Of a DNA stretch of 64,000 bases, positions 27,875-37,896 are shown in pieces. The notes beneath the pieces were generated by a model, which saw nothing but the letters and a program-made list of their open reading frames with translations, did not search any database and was not told where the DNA came from. This DNA is from Fen-999 sp044220545 (GTDB lineage Bacteria > Pseudomonadota > Gammaproteobacteria > Burkholderiales > Rhodocyclaceae), in NCBI GenBank assembly GCA_044220545.1, contig JBGAQX010000029.1, positions 1 to 64,000 of the forward strand, in the 5' to 3' direction. The position numbers were made by a program, and so were the translations under genes. Position 1 is the first letter of the stretch; each line of letters begins with the position of its first letter.

Positions 27875-29122
27875 TCAAAAATTCTTGCCGAACCAGGCCC
27901 GCATGCGGGCCAGGATCTGCCGGAACGTCATGGGGCCCTGCGCCTTCAGGCCCCGCTTCTTCTGCGCCACGCCCTCGAGCAGCAAGCCCATGGCCGTGGA
28001 ATAACGCGGATTGCGGACGATGTCGCGCAGGCTGCCCTCGTAACGCGGCATGCCCAGCTTGACGGTGTTGTGGAACATCTCCTCGCCCAGCTCGATCATG
28101 CCGGGCATGGTCGCGGAGCCGCCGGTCAGCACCACGCCGGCCCGCAGCAGGCGTTCGTAGCCGCTGCGCACCAGTTCGTCCTTCACCATCTGGTAGATCT
28201 GCTCGATGCGCGGCTGGATGAAGCCGGCCAGGGTCTGGCGGCTCAATTGCGAAGCGGGCCGGTCGCCAACGCCGGGCACCTCGATCATCTCCTCCGGATC
28301 GGCCAGTTGCTGGAGCGCGACGCCGTAGCGAATCTTGATCTCCTCGGCGTCCGGTGTGGACGTGCGCAAGGCGATGCCGATATCCGAAGTGATCTGGTCG
28401 CCGGCGATGGGAATCACCGCTGTGTGGCGAATGGCCCCCTGGGTAAACACGGCGATATCCGTGGTGCCGCCGCCGATGTCGACCAGGCAGACGCCGACAT
28501 CCTTCTCGTCGTCGGTCAGCACCGCCATGCCCGACGCCAGCGGTTGCAGCACCAGATCCACCACTTCCAGACCGCAGCGATGCACGCACTTGACGATGTT
28601 CTGCACGGCGGTGACGGCGCCGGTGACGAGGTGCACCTTCACTTCGAGCCGCTTGGCGTCCATGCCGATCGGCTCCTTGACTCCGTCCTGGCCATCGACG
28701 ATGAACTCCTGAACCAGCGTGTGGAGGATCTGGTCGTCGGCGGAAATCGGCGTCGCATTGGCCGCCTCGGTGGCCCGCTCGACATCGTATTGCGTGACCT
28801 CCTTGTCGCGCACCACGGTCATGCCGTTGGAGTCCTTGCTCTTGATGTGCGCCCCGGCGATGCCCGTATAGACTTCCTTCACCTTGCAGCCGGCCATCAG
28901 CTCCACTTCCTGGATGGCGCGCGAAATGGCGTCGACCGTCGCCTCGATGCTGACGACGACGCCCTTCTTGAGTCCCTTGTCCTTGTTCTCCTCGAACTGG
29001 TGACTGCCAATACCGAGAATCATCAACTGGCCCTCGGGATTCAGCTCGGCCACCACCGAGACGATTTTCGAGGTGCCGATGTCGAGGCCCACTATCAGGT
29101 CGTGTTTCGTTTCCTTGCTCAT
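27875..29122 (-). CDS. ftsA: Cell division protein FtsA
   Basis: This 415-residue actin-like protein tethers FtsZ to the membrane. The nucleotide-binding motifs are LIVGLDIGTSKIVSVVAELN and VCLVDIGGGTTDIAVFTQGA. The C-terminus ends with RMRAWFGKNF, an amphipathic membrane-targeting helix. ATG 29122 was preferred over an upstream TTG at 29131; it starts 5 bases after the ftsQ stop. Confidence 0.97.
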   Translation of the reverse strand: MSKETKHDLIVGLDIGTSKIVSVVAELNPEGQLMILGIGSHQFEENKDKGLKKGVVVSIEATVDAISRAIQEVELMAGCKVKEVYTGIAGAHIKSKDSNGMTVVRDKEVTQYDVERATEAANATPISADDQILHTLVQEFIVDGQDGVKEPIGMDAKRLEVKVHLVTGAVTAVQNIVKCVHRCGLEVVDLVLQPLASGMAVLTDDEKDVGVCLVDIGGGTTDIAVFTQGAIRHTAVIPIAGDQITSDIGIALRTSTPDAEEIKIRYGVALQQLADPEEMIEVPGVGDRPASQLSRQTLAGFIQPRIEQIYQMVKDELVRSGYERLLRAGVVLTGGSATMPGMIELGEEMFHNTVKLGMPRYEGSLRDIVRNPRYSTAMGLLLEGVAQKKRGLKAQGPMTFRQILARMRAWFGKNF

Positions 29123-29127
29123 TCCAC

Positions 29128-29901
29128 TCAACTCTTTCGGGCCGCGCGCAGGGCGAAGCCGTTCGGGTAACGCATGTCCACCACGCCGCCGGCGGCGACC
29201 TGGGTCCTTTCGGCCGCCGGCCCGTAGTAGTCGACAAAGCGGGCCAGGCGCTCGGCGAGGCTGTGCTTGGCCTCGTCGCGCCCCAGCTCCAGCACCACGC
29301 CATCATCCAGCTTCACCTGCCAGGCCTCGCGACTCGACAGCACCAGGACATCCGGCGCGCGGCCGACCGCCGCCAGCGTCTGCTTGAATTCCCGATAGCG
29401 CGCCAACAGGCGTGGCGCGGACCCTTCCGGTCCGGCGAAGGTCGGCAGGCTGGCGGCGCTGGCGGCCGTAAATACCTCCCCGAAACTGTTCACCAGGCGC
29501 GCTTCGCCATCGGCCTGCCGCCAGCGCGCCACGGCGACATGCTCCTCCAGCGTCAGTTCCAGGGTGTCGGGCCACTGGCGGCGCACCTCGGCACGGCGTA
29601 CCCAGGGCAGCTTCTCGAACAGGGCGCGCGCGTCGTCCAGATCGACCGTGAAGAAGTTGCCGGTCAGCGCCGTGTGCGCCGCCTGTTCGATCTGGGCGCG
29701 CGTCACCTGATCGACCGTGCCACCGACCACCACTTCGCGCAATGGGAAACCCGGCAGGCGCTGCAAGGCGACGGTCGCCGCCCAGCCCAGCCCGACCACG
29801 GCGAAGACGAGCAGCAGATCGGCCACCAGGTCGATCAGCACGGGACGATCCCAAAACCCATCATCGGACCGCTCGACGGCTCTTCGCTTTGGCTTAGCCA
29901 C
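29128..29901 (-). CDS. ftsQ: Cell division protein FtsQ
   Basis: This 257-residue bitopic membrane protein links the early and late divisome by binding FtsB-FtsL. It has a short cytoplasmic part, a membrane helix at about 22-45, a POTRA domain (FPLREVVVGGTVDQVTRAQI), then the FtsQ beta domain. The start is GTG at 29901, overlapping the end of ddl by 8 bases. Confidence 0.93.
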   Translation of the reverse strand: MAKPKRRAVERSDDGFWDRPVLIDLVADLLLVFAVVGLGWAATVALQRLPGFPLREVVVGGTVDQVTRAQIEQAAHTALTGNFFTVDLDDARALFEKLPWVRRAEVRRQWPDTLELTLEEHVAVARWRQADGEARLVNSFGEVFTAASAASLPTFAGPEGSAPRLLARYREFKQTLAAVGRAPDVLVLSSREAWQVKLDDGVVLELGRDEAKHSLAERLARFVDYYGPAAERTQVAAGGVVDMRYPNGFALRAARKS

Positions 29902-30820
29902 AGGTCGCCATCTCCAGCACCCTGACCACCAGTTGTTCGAACGACAGACCCGCCTTGCGCGCCGCCATCGGCACCAGCGAATGGTCGGTCATGCCCGGCG
30001 CGGTATTCATTTCCAGGAAATACGGCTGGCCACTTTGATCCAGCATCAGATCGACGCGACCCCAGCCACGACAACCCAGCACCTGGAACGAGCGCAGCAC
30101 CAGTCCGGCCAGGCGCTGTTCCTCCGCCGCCGACAGGCCGGGGCAGATATAGCGGGTATCGTCGGCGAGATACTTCGCGTCGTAGTCATAGAACTCGTGC
30201 GGCGTCTCGATACGGATCGACGGCAACACCGCGTCGCCGAGAATCGGGAATTGCACTTCCGCCCCGGCAATAAACCGTTCCGCCAGCACCAGGCTGTCGT
30301 ACTTGACCGCCTCTTCGTAGGCGGCGCGCAACTCATCAGCCGACTTGACCTTGCTGATGCCGATACTGGAACCCTCGTTGGCCGGCTTGACGAACAGGGG
30401 CAGGCCCAGGCGGGCAACGACGGCCTGCCAGTCGCTGTCGGCCGTCAATACGACGCATTCGGGCACCGGAATGCCGGCCGCCTGCCAGCACAGCTTGCTG
30501 CGCCACTTGTCCATGGACAGGGCCGAAGCCAAGACGCCGCTGCCGGTATAGGGAATGCCCATCAGTTCCAGCGCGCCCTGGAGACAGCCGTCCTCGCCAC
30601 CACGACCGTGCAGGGCAATGAAGACCCGGGCGAAGCCGTCTTCCTTGAGCGCGGCCAGCGGACGTTCGGCGGGATCGAAGGCATGGGCATCGACGCCGGC
30701 GCGCAGCAGCGCCGCCAACACGGCGCTACCGCTCTTCAGCGAAACTTCACGCTCCGCCGAGGCGCCGCCGAACATCACCGCCACCTTGCCGAAACCAGCC
30801 CTATTCGCCGTACCGCTCAC
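29894..30820 (-). CDS. ddl: D-alanine--D-alanine ligase
   Basis: This 308-residue ATP-grasp enzyme makes D-Ala-D-Ala for the peptidoglycan stem. Motifs are VAVMFGGASAEREVSLKSG, ALHGRGGEDGCLQGALEL, the flexible EGSSIGISKV loop and YFLEMNTAPGMTDHSL with metal-binding residues. The start is GTG, overlapping the murB stop as GTGA. Its place between murB and ftsQ corresponds to ddlB of enteric bacteria. Confidence 0.97.
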   Translation of the reverse strand: MSGTANRAGFGKVAVMFGGASAEREVSLKSGSAVLAALLRAGVDAHAFDPAERPLAALKEDGFARVFIALHGRGGEDGCLQGALELMGIPYTGSGVLASALSMDKWRSKLCWQAAGIPVPECVVLTADSDWQAVVARLGLPLFVKPANEGSSIGISKVKSADELRAAYEEAVKYDSLVLAERFIAGAEVQFPILGDAVLPSIRIETPHEFYDYDAKYLADDTRYICPGLSAAEEQRLAGLVLRSFQVLGCRGWGRVDLMLDQSGQPYFLEMNTAPGMTDHSLVPMAARKAGLSFEQLVVRVLEMATCG

Positions 30821-31710
30821 GCCGCCTCTCCCACGATTCTGACCTCTCGCACCAGTTCGACGCCGGACCGCCGGCGAACCTCGACCTGGATTCGGCCGAT
30901 TAAGCTTTCTATCGCAGCGGCGCTCGCCGCACCCCCTGGATTAACGATGAAATTCGCATGCTTTTCGGAGACCCGCGCACCACCCTCTGTGACGCCCTTC
31001 AAACCGGCCGCCTCGATCAGCCGCGCGGCATGATCGCCCGGTGGATTGCGGAACACGGAGCCGGCGTTGGGCAGGTCGAGCGGTTGGCTGGCGATGCGCT
31101 GCTCCAGCAGTTCGGCGATGCGCCGCCGGGCAGCCGTGCCGTCGCCATCGGGCAGCCGCAGCCAGGCGGCGGCGAAGATTTCGTCCGTCTCCGCCTTGAG
31201 GCCGACATGCCGGTAGCCGACCACGAAATCGGCTGGCCGACGCTCGACCAATTCGCCCTGGCGATTCAGCATCAGTACCCGCTCGACGAAGGCCCAGGTC
31301 TCACCGCCGTAACAACCCGCATTCATGGCCAGGGCGCCGCCAAAGGTGCCGGGGATGCCCGCCAGGAATTCGGCGCCGACCAAATTCAGGTTGGCGGCGA
31401 AGCGCGCCACCTTGGGGCTGGCGACGCCGGCCTCGACATACAGGGTGCCGTCGGCTTCCTGACGCAGAACGTTAAGTACGCCATGGGTGAAGACCATGGT
31501 GCCGTCGAAACCGCCGTCGCGCACCAGCAGGTTGCTGCCCAGCCCGACGCACAAGAGCGGCTCATCGAGGCGCAGGCGGCGCAGGAACTCGGCCAGGTCG
31601 GCCAGGTCGGCCGGAAAGTAGGCGCGCGCCACGGCGCCACCGGCGCGCCAGGAGACATGCCCCGCCATCGGCTCGCTCTCCTTGAGTTGGCCGCGTAGCG
31701 CTTCAGACAT
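30817..31710 (-). CDS. murB: UDP-N-acetylenolpyruvoylglucosamine reductase MurB
   Basis: This 297-residue FAD enzyme makes UDP-N-acetylmuramate with NADPH. The FAD site is seen in LCVGLGSNLLVRDGGFDG and GIPGTFGGALAMNAGCYGGE. The catalytic region PNAGSVFRNPPGDHAA and the active-site Glu in VSEKHANFIVN place it in the shorter type I/II range. It overlaps murC by 8 bases and ddl by 4. Confidence 0.97.
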   Translation of the reverse strand: MSEALRGQLKESEPMAGHVSWRAGGAVARAYFPADLADLAEFLRRLRLDEPLLCVGLGSNLLVRDGGFDGTMVFTHGVLNVLRQEADGTLYVEAGVASPKVARFAANLNLVGAEFLAGIPGTFGGALAMNAGCYGGETWAFVERVLMLNRQGELVERRPADFVVGYRHVGLKAETDEIFAAAWLRLPDGDGTAARRRIAELLEQRIASQPLDLPNAGSVFRNPPGDHAARLIEAAGLKGVTEGGARVSEKHANFIVNPGGAASAAAIESLIGRIQVEVRRRSGVELVREVRIVGEAA

Positions 31711-33091
31711 TCGCCACTTTCCCCGGTACCGCGCCCACCGACCCGGCGCCCATGGTGATCACCACATCGCCATCGCGCGCCGCCACCATGATCGCGGCCG
31801 GCATGGCGGCGATGTCTTCGACGAAGATCGGCTCGATCTTGCCGGCGACCCGGATGGCGCGCGCCAGCGTGCGGCCGTCGGCGGCCACGATCGGCGTTTC
31901 GCCCGCCGCATAGACCTCGGCCAGCAACAGGCCGTCGGCCGTCGACAGCACCTTGACGAAGTCCTCGAAGCAGTCTCGCGTGCGGGTATAGCGGTGCGGC
32001 TGGAAGGCCAGCAGGATGCGCCGCCCGGGGAAGGCGCCGCGCGCGGCCGCCAGCGTCGCCGCCATTTCGACCGGATGGTGGCCGTAGTCGTCGATCAGGG
32101 TGAAAGTGCCGCCGGTCGGCAGAGGAATCTCGCCGTAGCGCTGGAAGCGCCGGCCGACGCCCTTGAACTCGGCCAGAGCCCGGACGATGGCCTCGTCGGT
32201 CACACCCACCTCCGTCGCCACGGCAATGGCGGCCAGCGCGTTCAGCACGTTGTGCAGACCCGGCAGGTTGAGCGTCACGTCGAACCGCGAGATGGCCCCA
32301 TTGCGGCGCACGCAGGTGAAGCGCATGCGGCCGTCCGCGGCAACGATGTTTTCGGCGCGGATGTTGGCCTCGGCGGCCAGGCCATAGGTCACCACCTGCT
32401 TGGCGACGCGCGGCAGGATTTCCCGCACGTTCGGATCGTCGGCGCACAGCACGGCGACGCCGTAGAAGGGCAGGCGATGCAGGAAGTCGACGAAGGCCTG
32501 CTTCAGCTTGCCGAAGTCGTGGCCATAGGTCTCCATATGATCGGCGTCGATGTTGGTGACCACCGAAACCACCGGCGACAGGAACAGGAAGGAGGCATCG
32601 GACTCGTCCGCCTCGGCGACCAGAAATTCACCCTGTCCGAGGCGGGCATTGGCGCCGGCGGAAACCAGGCGGCCGCCGATGACGAAGGTCGGATCCAGTC
32701 CGCCCTCGGCCAGGCAGCTCGCCACCAGACTGGTCGTGGTCGTCTTGCCATGCGTGCCGGCAATGGCGATGCCCTGCTGGAAGCGCATCAACTCGGCCAG
32801 CATCTGGGCGCGGGGCACGATCGGTATGTGGCGCTCGCGCGCCGCCAGCACTTCCGGGTTGTCATCCTTCACGGCGGTGGATACCACCACGGCGTCGGCA
32901 TCGGCGACGTTGGCGGCGGCATGGCCGATGGCCACCCGGATGTTCATCGCCGCCAGCCGCCGTGTGGCGACGCTTTCGGCCAGGTCGGAACCGCTGACCT
33001 CGAAGCCCTGGTTCGCCAGCACCTCGGCGATGCCGCTCATGCCGGCGCCGCCGATGCCGACGAAATGGACGCGGCGGATCTTGTGTTTCAT
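31703..33091 (-). CDS. murC: UDP-N-acetylmuramate--L-alanine ligase MurC
   Basis: This 462-residue Mur ligase adds L-Ala. The opening MKHKIRRVHFVGIGGAGMSG fixes the start. The ATP loop is GTHGKTTTTSL, with later motifs NIDADHMETYGHDF and the C-terminal DDYGHHPVE. ATG overlaps the murG stop (ATGA). All residues expected of an active ligase appear present. Confidence 0.98.
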   Translation of the reverse strand: MKHKIRRVHFVGIGGAGMSGIAEVLANQGFEVSGSDLAESVATRRLAAMNIRVAIGHAAANVADADAVVVSTAVKDDNPEVLAARERHIPIVPRAQMLAELMRFQQGIAIAGTHGKTTTTSLVASCLAEGGLDPTFVIGGRLVSAGANARLGQGEFLVAEADESDASFLFLSPVVSVVTNIDADHMETYGHDFGKLKQAFVDFLHRLPFYGVAVLCADDPNVREILPRVAKQVVTYGLAAEANIRAENIVAADGRMRFTCVRRNGAISRFDVTLNLPGLHNVLNALAAIAVATEVGVTDEAIVRALAEFKGVGRRFQRYGEIPLPTGGTFTLIDDYGHHPVEMAATLAAARGAFPGRRILLAFQPHRYTRTRDCFEDFVKVLSTADGLLLAEVYAAGETPIVAADGRTLARAIRVAGKIEPIFVEDIAAMPAAIMVAARDGDVVITMGAGSVGAVPGKVANV

Positions 33092-34146
33092 TTGGCAATC
33101 TCCATGCACGCTTGAGCCACAGTGGCCGTGGCATCGGGCCGGGCCAGGGCATGCGCCTTCTCGGCCATCTGCAATAGTTGTTCGCGCGACAGGTGGCGCA
33201 GTTCCGCCAGCCGCTCGGGGGTCAGTTGGTGCTGCGGCAGGAGGATTGCCGCGCCGGCCGTGGACAGGAAGCGGGCATTGCCAGTCTGGTGGTCGTCGAC
33301 CGCGTGCGGGAAAGGCACCAGGATGCTGGCGACGCCAGCGGCCGCCAGTTCGGCCACGGTCAGCGCGCCGGCGCGGCAGATCACCAGGTCGGCCCACGCG
33401 TAGGCACCGGCCATGTCGTCGATGAATGCCACCGCATGGGCATTCACATCCGCTTCCGCATAGGCCTGTCGCAGGGCTTCCAGATGCGTCTCACCGGACT
33501 GATGCACCACTTGCGGACGCTCCGCCGCCGGCAGGAGGGCCAGCGCCTTGGGTACCGTCTGATTGAGGATCGCCGCGCCCAGACTGCCGCCCACGACCAG
33601 GATGTTCAACGGCCCCTGCCGTTGCCGGTAGCGTTCCGCCGGGCTGGCCAGCGCGGCGATCCCCGGCCGGACCGGGTTGCCGACCCAGACACCCTTTTTC
33701 AGCGCCTCCGGAAAGCCGGTCAGGACCCGGTCGGCAACCACCGACAACACGCGATTGGCCAGCCCGGCCACCGAGTTCTGTTCGTGCAGCACCAGCGGCA
33801 CGCCGGACAGCGCCGCCATCATGCCCCCAGGGAAGGTGACGTAGCCGCCGAAGCCGAGCACCACGTCGGGTTTGATGCGCTTGATCTGGCGACGCGCCAG
33901 CAGAAAGCCGCGCAGCAGATTGAAGGGCAGCACCAGCAGACGCGTCAGACCCTTGCCGCGCAGCGCCGAGAAGCGGACCCAGGCGATCTCGTAGCCACTC
34001 GCCGGCACCAGCCGGGCCTCCATGCTGTCCCGGTTGCCCATCCAGACCACCCGCCAGCCCAGCCCGGCCATGTGGTCGGCGACCGCCAGGCCCGGCATGA
34101 TGTGCCCGCCCGTGCCACCGGCCATGATCAGGATTGTCTTTCTCAC
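33088..34146 (-). CDS. murG: MurG N-acetylglucosaminyltransferase
   Basis: This 352-residue GT28 enzyme adds GlcNAc to lipid I on the cytoplasmic face to make lipid II. Glycine-rich loops are IMAGGTGGHIMPGLAVA and VVGGSLGAAILNQTVP. The UDP-GlcNAc region is ICRAGALTVAELAAAGV. The start is GTG (VRKTILIMAGG), overlapping the ftsW stop as GTGA. Confidence 0.97.
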   Translation of the reverse strand: MRKTILIMAGGTGGHIMPGLAVADHMAGLGWRVVWMGNRDSMEARLVPASGYEIAWVRFSALRGKGLTRLLVLPFNLLRGFLLARRQIKRIKPDVVLGFGGYVTFPGGMMAALSGVPLVLHEQNSVAGLANRVLSVVADRVLTGFPEALKKGVWVGNPVRPGIAALASPAERYRQRQGPLNILVVGGSLGAAILNQTVPKALALLPAAERPQVVHQSGETHLEALRQAYAEADVNAHAVAFIDDMAGAYAWADLVICRAGALTVAELAAAGVASILVPFPHAVDDHQTGNARFLSTAGAAILLPQHQLTPERLAELRHLSREQLLQMAEKAHALARPDATATVAQACMEIAK

Positions 34147-35327
34147 GCCGCCTGGCCTCGCATCAGCCGGCGGTTCTCGTAATCGACCCGCAGCAGGATC
34201 GCCAGCGCCACGCAGTTGGCGGTGATGCCGGAACCGCCAAAGCTCATCAGCGGCAGGGTCAGGCCCTTGGTCGGCAGCAGGCCCATGTTGACGCCCATGT
34301 TGATGAAGCCCTGGACGCCGAGCCAGATGCCGATGCCCTGTGCCACCAGACCGCTGAAGACGCGGTCGAGCAGCAGCGCCTGGCGGCCGGCGGCGAATGC
34401 GCGCTGCACCAGCAGGCCGAACAGCACCACCACCGCCAGCACACCGGCAAAGCCCAGTTCCTCGGCCACCACCGCCAGCAGAAAATCGGTATGGGCTTCG
34501 GGCAGATAGAACAGCTTTTCCACGCTGGCGCCCAGCCCGACGCCGAACCATTCGCCGCGGCCGAAAGCGATCAACGCGTGCGACAACTGGTAGCCCTTGC
34601 CGTAGGCGTCCTGCCAGGGATCCATGAACCCGAGGATGCGTTCGCGCCGATAGGGCGACAGCCAGATCAGCAGCACGAAGCCGATCACGGCGACCACGGC
34701 CAGCAGCGAGAATAGACGGACGTTGATGCCGCCGAGAAACAGGATGCCGAAGGCGATGGCGGCAACGACGACGAAGGCGCCGAAATCCGGTTCGCGCAGC
34801 AGCAGGAAGCCGACCGCCAGGATGACCCCGGCCATGGGCAGAAAGCCGCGCCGGAAGCTGCCCATGGCGTCGAGCTTGCGCGTCGTGTAGTCGGCGGCGT
34901 AGAGCACCGCGAACAGCTTCATGAACTCGGACGGTTGCAGGTTGATCGGCCCCAGCGGCAACCAGCGCTGCGCGCCATTGACCGAGCGGCCGACATGCGG
35001 CACCAGCACCAGCGCCAGCAGGACGACACCGCCCAGGAACAGCCAGGGCGACAGCTCCTCCCAGAAGCGCATCGGCACCTGGAAGGCAACCACGCCGGCG
35101 ACCAGACCGATGGCCAGAAACACCGCATGGCGGATCAGAAAGAAGGACGACTGGTGGCCGGTGAACTGGCTGCCTTCCGCCGTGGCGATGGACGCCGAAT
35201 AGACCATCACCAGCCCGAACAGCAGCAGGAACAACGCCGGCCAGAGCAGCAGCGGATCTAGCTCGGCGGCCGCCGAGCCGGCCATCGGCCGCCGCACCGA
35301 GGTGAAGACCTGGGCGCCGCCGCTCAT
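34143..35327 (-). CDS. ftsW: Peptidoglycan glycosyltransferase FtsW
   Basis: This 394-residue SEDS polytopic membrane protein polymerises septal glycan with FtsI. About ten hydrophobic helices are visible. Signature regions are NLQPSEFMKLFAVLYAADY, REPDFGAFVVV and FINMGVNMGLLPTKGLTLP, with MSFGGSG near the C-terminus. ATG overlaps the murD stop. Confidence 0.97.
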   Translation of the reverse strand: MSGGAQVFTSVRRPMAGSAAAELDPLLLWPALFLLLFGLVMVYSASIATAEGSQFTGHQSSFFLIRHAVFLAIGLVAGVVAFQVPMRFWEELSPWLFLGGVVLLALVLVPHVGRSVNGAQRWLPLGPINLQPSEFMKLFAVLYAADYTTRKLDAMGSFRRGFLPMAGVILAVGFLLLREPDFGAFVVVAAIAFGILFLGGINVRLFSLLAVVAVIGFVLLIWLSPYRRERILGFMDPWQDAYGKGYQLSHALIAFGRGEWFGVGLGASVEKLFYLPEAHTDFLLAVVAEELGFAGVLAVVVLFGLLVQRAFAAGRQALLLDRVFSGLVAQGIGIWLGVQGFINMGVNMGLLPTKGLTLPLMSFGGSGITANCVALAILLRVDYENRRLMRGQAA

Positions 35328-36730
35328 CGCGCCTCCCCCAGGCGGCGTACCGCCTCGACGAATACCCGGGCGCGGTGCTGGTAGTCGCGAAACATGTCGA
35401 AGCTGGCGCAGGCCGGCGAGAGCAGCACAGCGTCGCCCGGACGCGCCTGATCGGCCGCCAGCCGGACCGCCGCGTCGAGATCGGCGGCCGTCAGCACCGG
35501 CACGCCGCAACCCGCGATCGCGGCACCGATGGCCGGGCCGTCGCGGCCGATCAGGATCGCCGCGCGCGCATGGCGCGCCACCGCCTCCTTCAAAGGCGAA
35601 AAATCCTGCCCCTTGCCGTCGCCACCCAGAATCACGACCACCTTGCGGCCCAGGCCTTTGAGCGCCGCCTCGGTGGCACCAACGTTGGTGCCCTTGGAAT
35701 CGTCGAAGAAGGCGATGCCGTCGATGTCGGCGACGTGCTCGACGCGATGCGGCAGGCCGCGAAACTCGCGCAGGGCGGGCAGCAGGGCCGGCGCGTCGAG
35801 GCCGATGCCGGCGCACAGGGCCAACGCGGCCATCGCGTTGGCGGCGTTGTGCAGGCCGGCCAGGCCCGCCGATCGCAGGTCGCGCACCGGCAGCAGAAAC
35901 CGGTCGCCACGCACCAGCCAGGGCTCGCCGCGATTCTCGCGCAGACCGAAATCGGCTTCGTCGCCCGGCGCATCGAGGCCGAAGGTGATCAGCCGCCGGC
36001 CGGCGCGGGCCATGCGCCTGACCCGCGGGTCGGCGCGGTTCAGAATCTGCGCGCCGTCGCCCGCGAATACGCGCGCCTTGGCCGCCGCATAGTCGTCGAG
36101 GTCGATGTAGCGATCGAGGTGATCGTCGCTGATATTCAGCACGGTCGCGGCGTCGGCGTTCAGCGAGTCCAGCGTTTCCAGTTGGAAGCTGGACAACTCC
36201 AGCACCCAGACCTCGGGCAGCCGGCCCTCGTCCTGGCAGGCCATCAGGGCGGCCAGGGCGGCGGGTGAGATATTGCCGGCCACGCCGGTGGTGCGTCCGG
36301 CGGCCCGGCATAGATGTCCGGTCAGCGCCGTCGTGGTGGTCTTGCCGTTGGTGCCGGTGATGGCGATCACCCGCGTCCGGTGGCGCACGCCCAGCGAGTC
36401 GAGGCCCCAGGCGAACAACTCGATCTCGCCGACCACCGGAATGCCCTGGGCCCGGGCATGGATCACCGCCAGCACTCCGGAGGACAGGCCGGGCGAAATG
36501 ACCAGCAGATCAACGGCGCTCAGCAGTTGCTTGTCGAAATTCTCGTTCAGCGGTCCGGCCACGAATCCCGCCGATGGCACGGCGCGGCGCAATTCACCGA
36601 GATAGGGCGGTTCCGTCCGCGTGTCCATCACCCGCACGGCGGCCCCCTGCCGCGCGCACCAGCGCGCGCAGGCCAGGCCGGATTCGCCGAGGCCAAGAAC
36701 GAGGATCTGTTTGCCGGCGAGTTCCATCAT
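35324..36730 (-). CDS. murD: UDP-N-acetylmuramoyl-L-alanine--D-glutamate ligase MurD
   Basis: This 468-residue ligase adds D-Glu. The N-terminal Rossmann motif is ILVLGLGESGLACARW, the ATP loop is GTNGKTTTTALTGH, and FDDSKGTNVGA is the typical C-terminal block. ATG at 36730 overlaps the mraY stop as ATGA; a second ATG follows immediately. Confidence 0.97.
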   Translation of the reverse strand: MMELAGKQILVLGLGESGLACARWCARQGAAVRVMDTRTEPPYLGELRRAVPSAGFVAGPLNENFDKQLLSAVDLLVISPGLSSGVLAVIHARAQGIPVVGEIELFAWGLDSLGVRHRTRVIAITGTNGKTTTTALTGHLCRAAGRTTGVAGNISPAALAALMACQDEGRLPEVWVLELSSFQLETLDSLNADAATVLNISDDHLDRYIDLDDYAAAKARVFAGDGAQILNRADPRVRRMARAGRRLITFGLDAPGDEADFGLRENRGEPWLVRGDRFLLPVRDLRSAGLAGLHNAANAMAALALCAGIGLDAPALLPALREFRGLPHRVEHVADIDGIAFFDDSKGTNVGATEAALKGLGRKVVVILGGDGKGQDFSPLKEAVARHARAAILIGRDGPAIGAAIAGCGVPVLTAADLDAAVRLAADQARPGDAVLLSPACASFDMFRDYQHRARVFVEAVRRLGEAR

Positions 36731-37896
36731 CTGATCTTCAGCGTGGACAGGCCGAACAGCACCAGCAGGATGGTGATGATCCAGAAGCGCACCACCACCT
36801 GCGTTTCCTTCCAGCCGCCCTGCTCGAAGTGATGGTGTAGCGGCGCCATGCGCAGGATGCGGCGCCCCTCGCCATAGCGCTTCTTGGTGTACTTGAACCA
36901 GCCGACCTGGAGCATCACCGACAGGGTCTCGGCGACGAAGACGCCGCCCATGATGAACAACACGATCTCCTGGCGCACGATGACGGCCACCGTGCCCAGC
37001 GCGGCACCAAGCGCCAGCGCGCCGACATCGCCCATGAACACCTCGGCGGGATAGGCGTTGAACCAGAGGAAGCCGAGGCCCGCACCCGCCAGGGCGCCGC
37101 AGAACACCATCAGTTCGCCGGCGCCGGGGATGTACGGAATCAGCAGGTACTTGGAGAACACGGCGTGACCGGTCACGTAGGCGAACAAGCCGAGGGCCGC
37201 GCCGACCATCACGGTGGGCATGATGGCCAGGCCATCGAGGCCGTCGGTCAGATTGACCGCGTTGCTGGTGCCGACGATGACCAGGTAGGTGAGGGTTATG
37301 AAGCCGAAGATGCCCACCGGATAGGACACCTCCTTGAAGAAGGGCACGATCAGGTTGGCCTTGGCCGGCAACTCGAGGGTGAAGCCGCTGCCGACCCACT
37401 GGAAGAACAGGCGCAGCACTTTTTCGTTGTCCGGCGCGGAGATCGAGAAGACGATGTAGACGGCCGCGCCGATGCCGATCACGGATTGCCAGAAGAACTT
37501 GGCGCGCGCGGACAGCCCATCCGGGTTGCGGTACACCACCTTGCGCCAGTCGTCGACCCAGCCGACCGCGCCGTAGCCGAGGGTCACGATCAGCACCACC
37601 CAGACGAACCGGTTGCCGAGGTCCGCCCACAGCAAGGTCGAGACGCCGAGGGAGATCAGGATCAGCGCGCCGCCCATGGTCGGCGTGCCCGCCTTGATCA
37701 GGTGGGTCTGGGGGCCGTCGTCGCGCACCGACTGGCCGATCTTCTTCGCCGCCAGCCAGCGGATCAGCGCCGGTCCGAAGACGAAGGAGATGGTCAGCGC
37801 CGTCATGGTCGCCAGTACCGCCCGCAGCGTGATGTAGTTGAGGACATTGAAGGCTCGGATGTCCTTCGCCAGCCACTGGGCCAACTCAAGCAGCAT
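36727..37896 (-). CDS. mraY: Phospho-N-acetylmuramoyl-pentapeptide transferase MraY
   Basis: This 389-residue polytopic membrane enzyme makes lipid I from UDP-MurNAc-pentapeptide and undecaprenyl phosphate. Active-site motifs are GWVDDWRKVV, VNLTDGLDGLAIMPT and the HHHFEQGGWKE loop. The length of about 390 suits betaproteobacteria. The ATG at 37896 lies inside murF, overlapping it by 11 bases; an upstream ATG at 37911 gives a 5-residue longer alternative. Confidence 0.97.
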   Translation of the reverse strand: MLLELAQWLAKDIRAFNVLNYITLRAVLATMTALTISFVFGPALIRWLAAKKIGQSVRDDGPQTHLIKAGTPTMGGALILISLGVSTLLWADLGNRFVWVVLIVTLGYGAVGWVDDWRKVVYRNPDGLSARAKFFWQSVIGIGAAVYIVFSISAPDNEKVLRLFFQWVGSGFTLELPAKANLIVPFFKEVSYPVGIFGFITLTYLVIVGTSNAVNLTDGLDGLAIMPTVMVGAALGLFAYVTGHAVFSKYLLIPYIPGAGELMVFCGALAGAGLGFLWFNAYPAEVFMGDVGALALGAALGTVAVIVRQEIVLFIMGGVFVAETLSVMLQVGWFKYTKKRYGEGRRILRMAPLHHHFEQGGWKETQVVVRFWIITILLVLFGLSTLKIR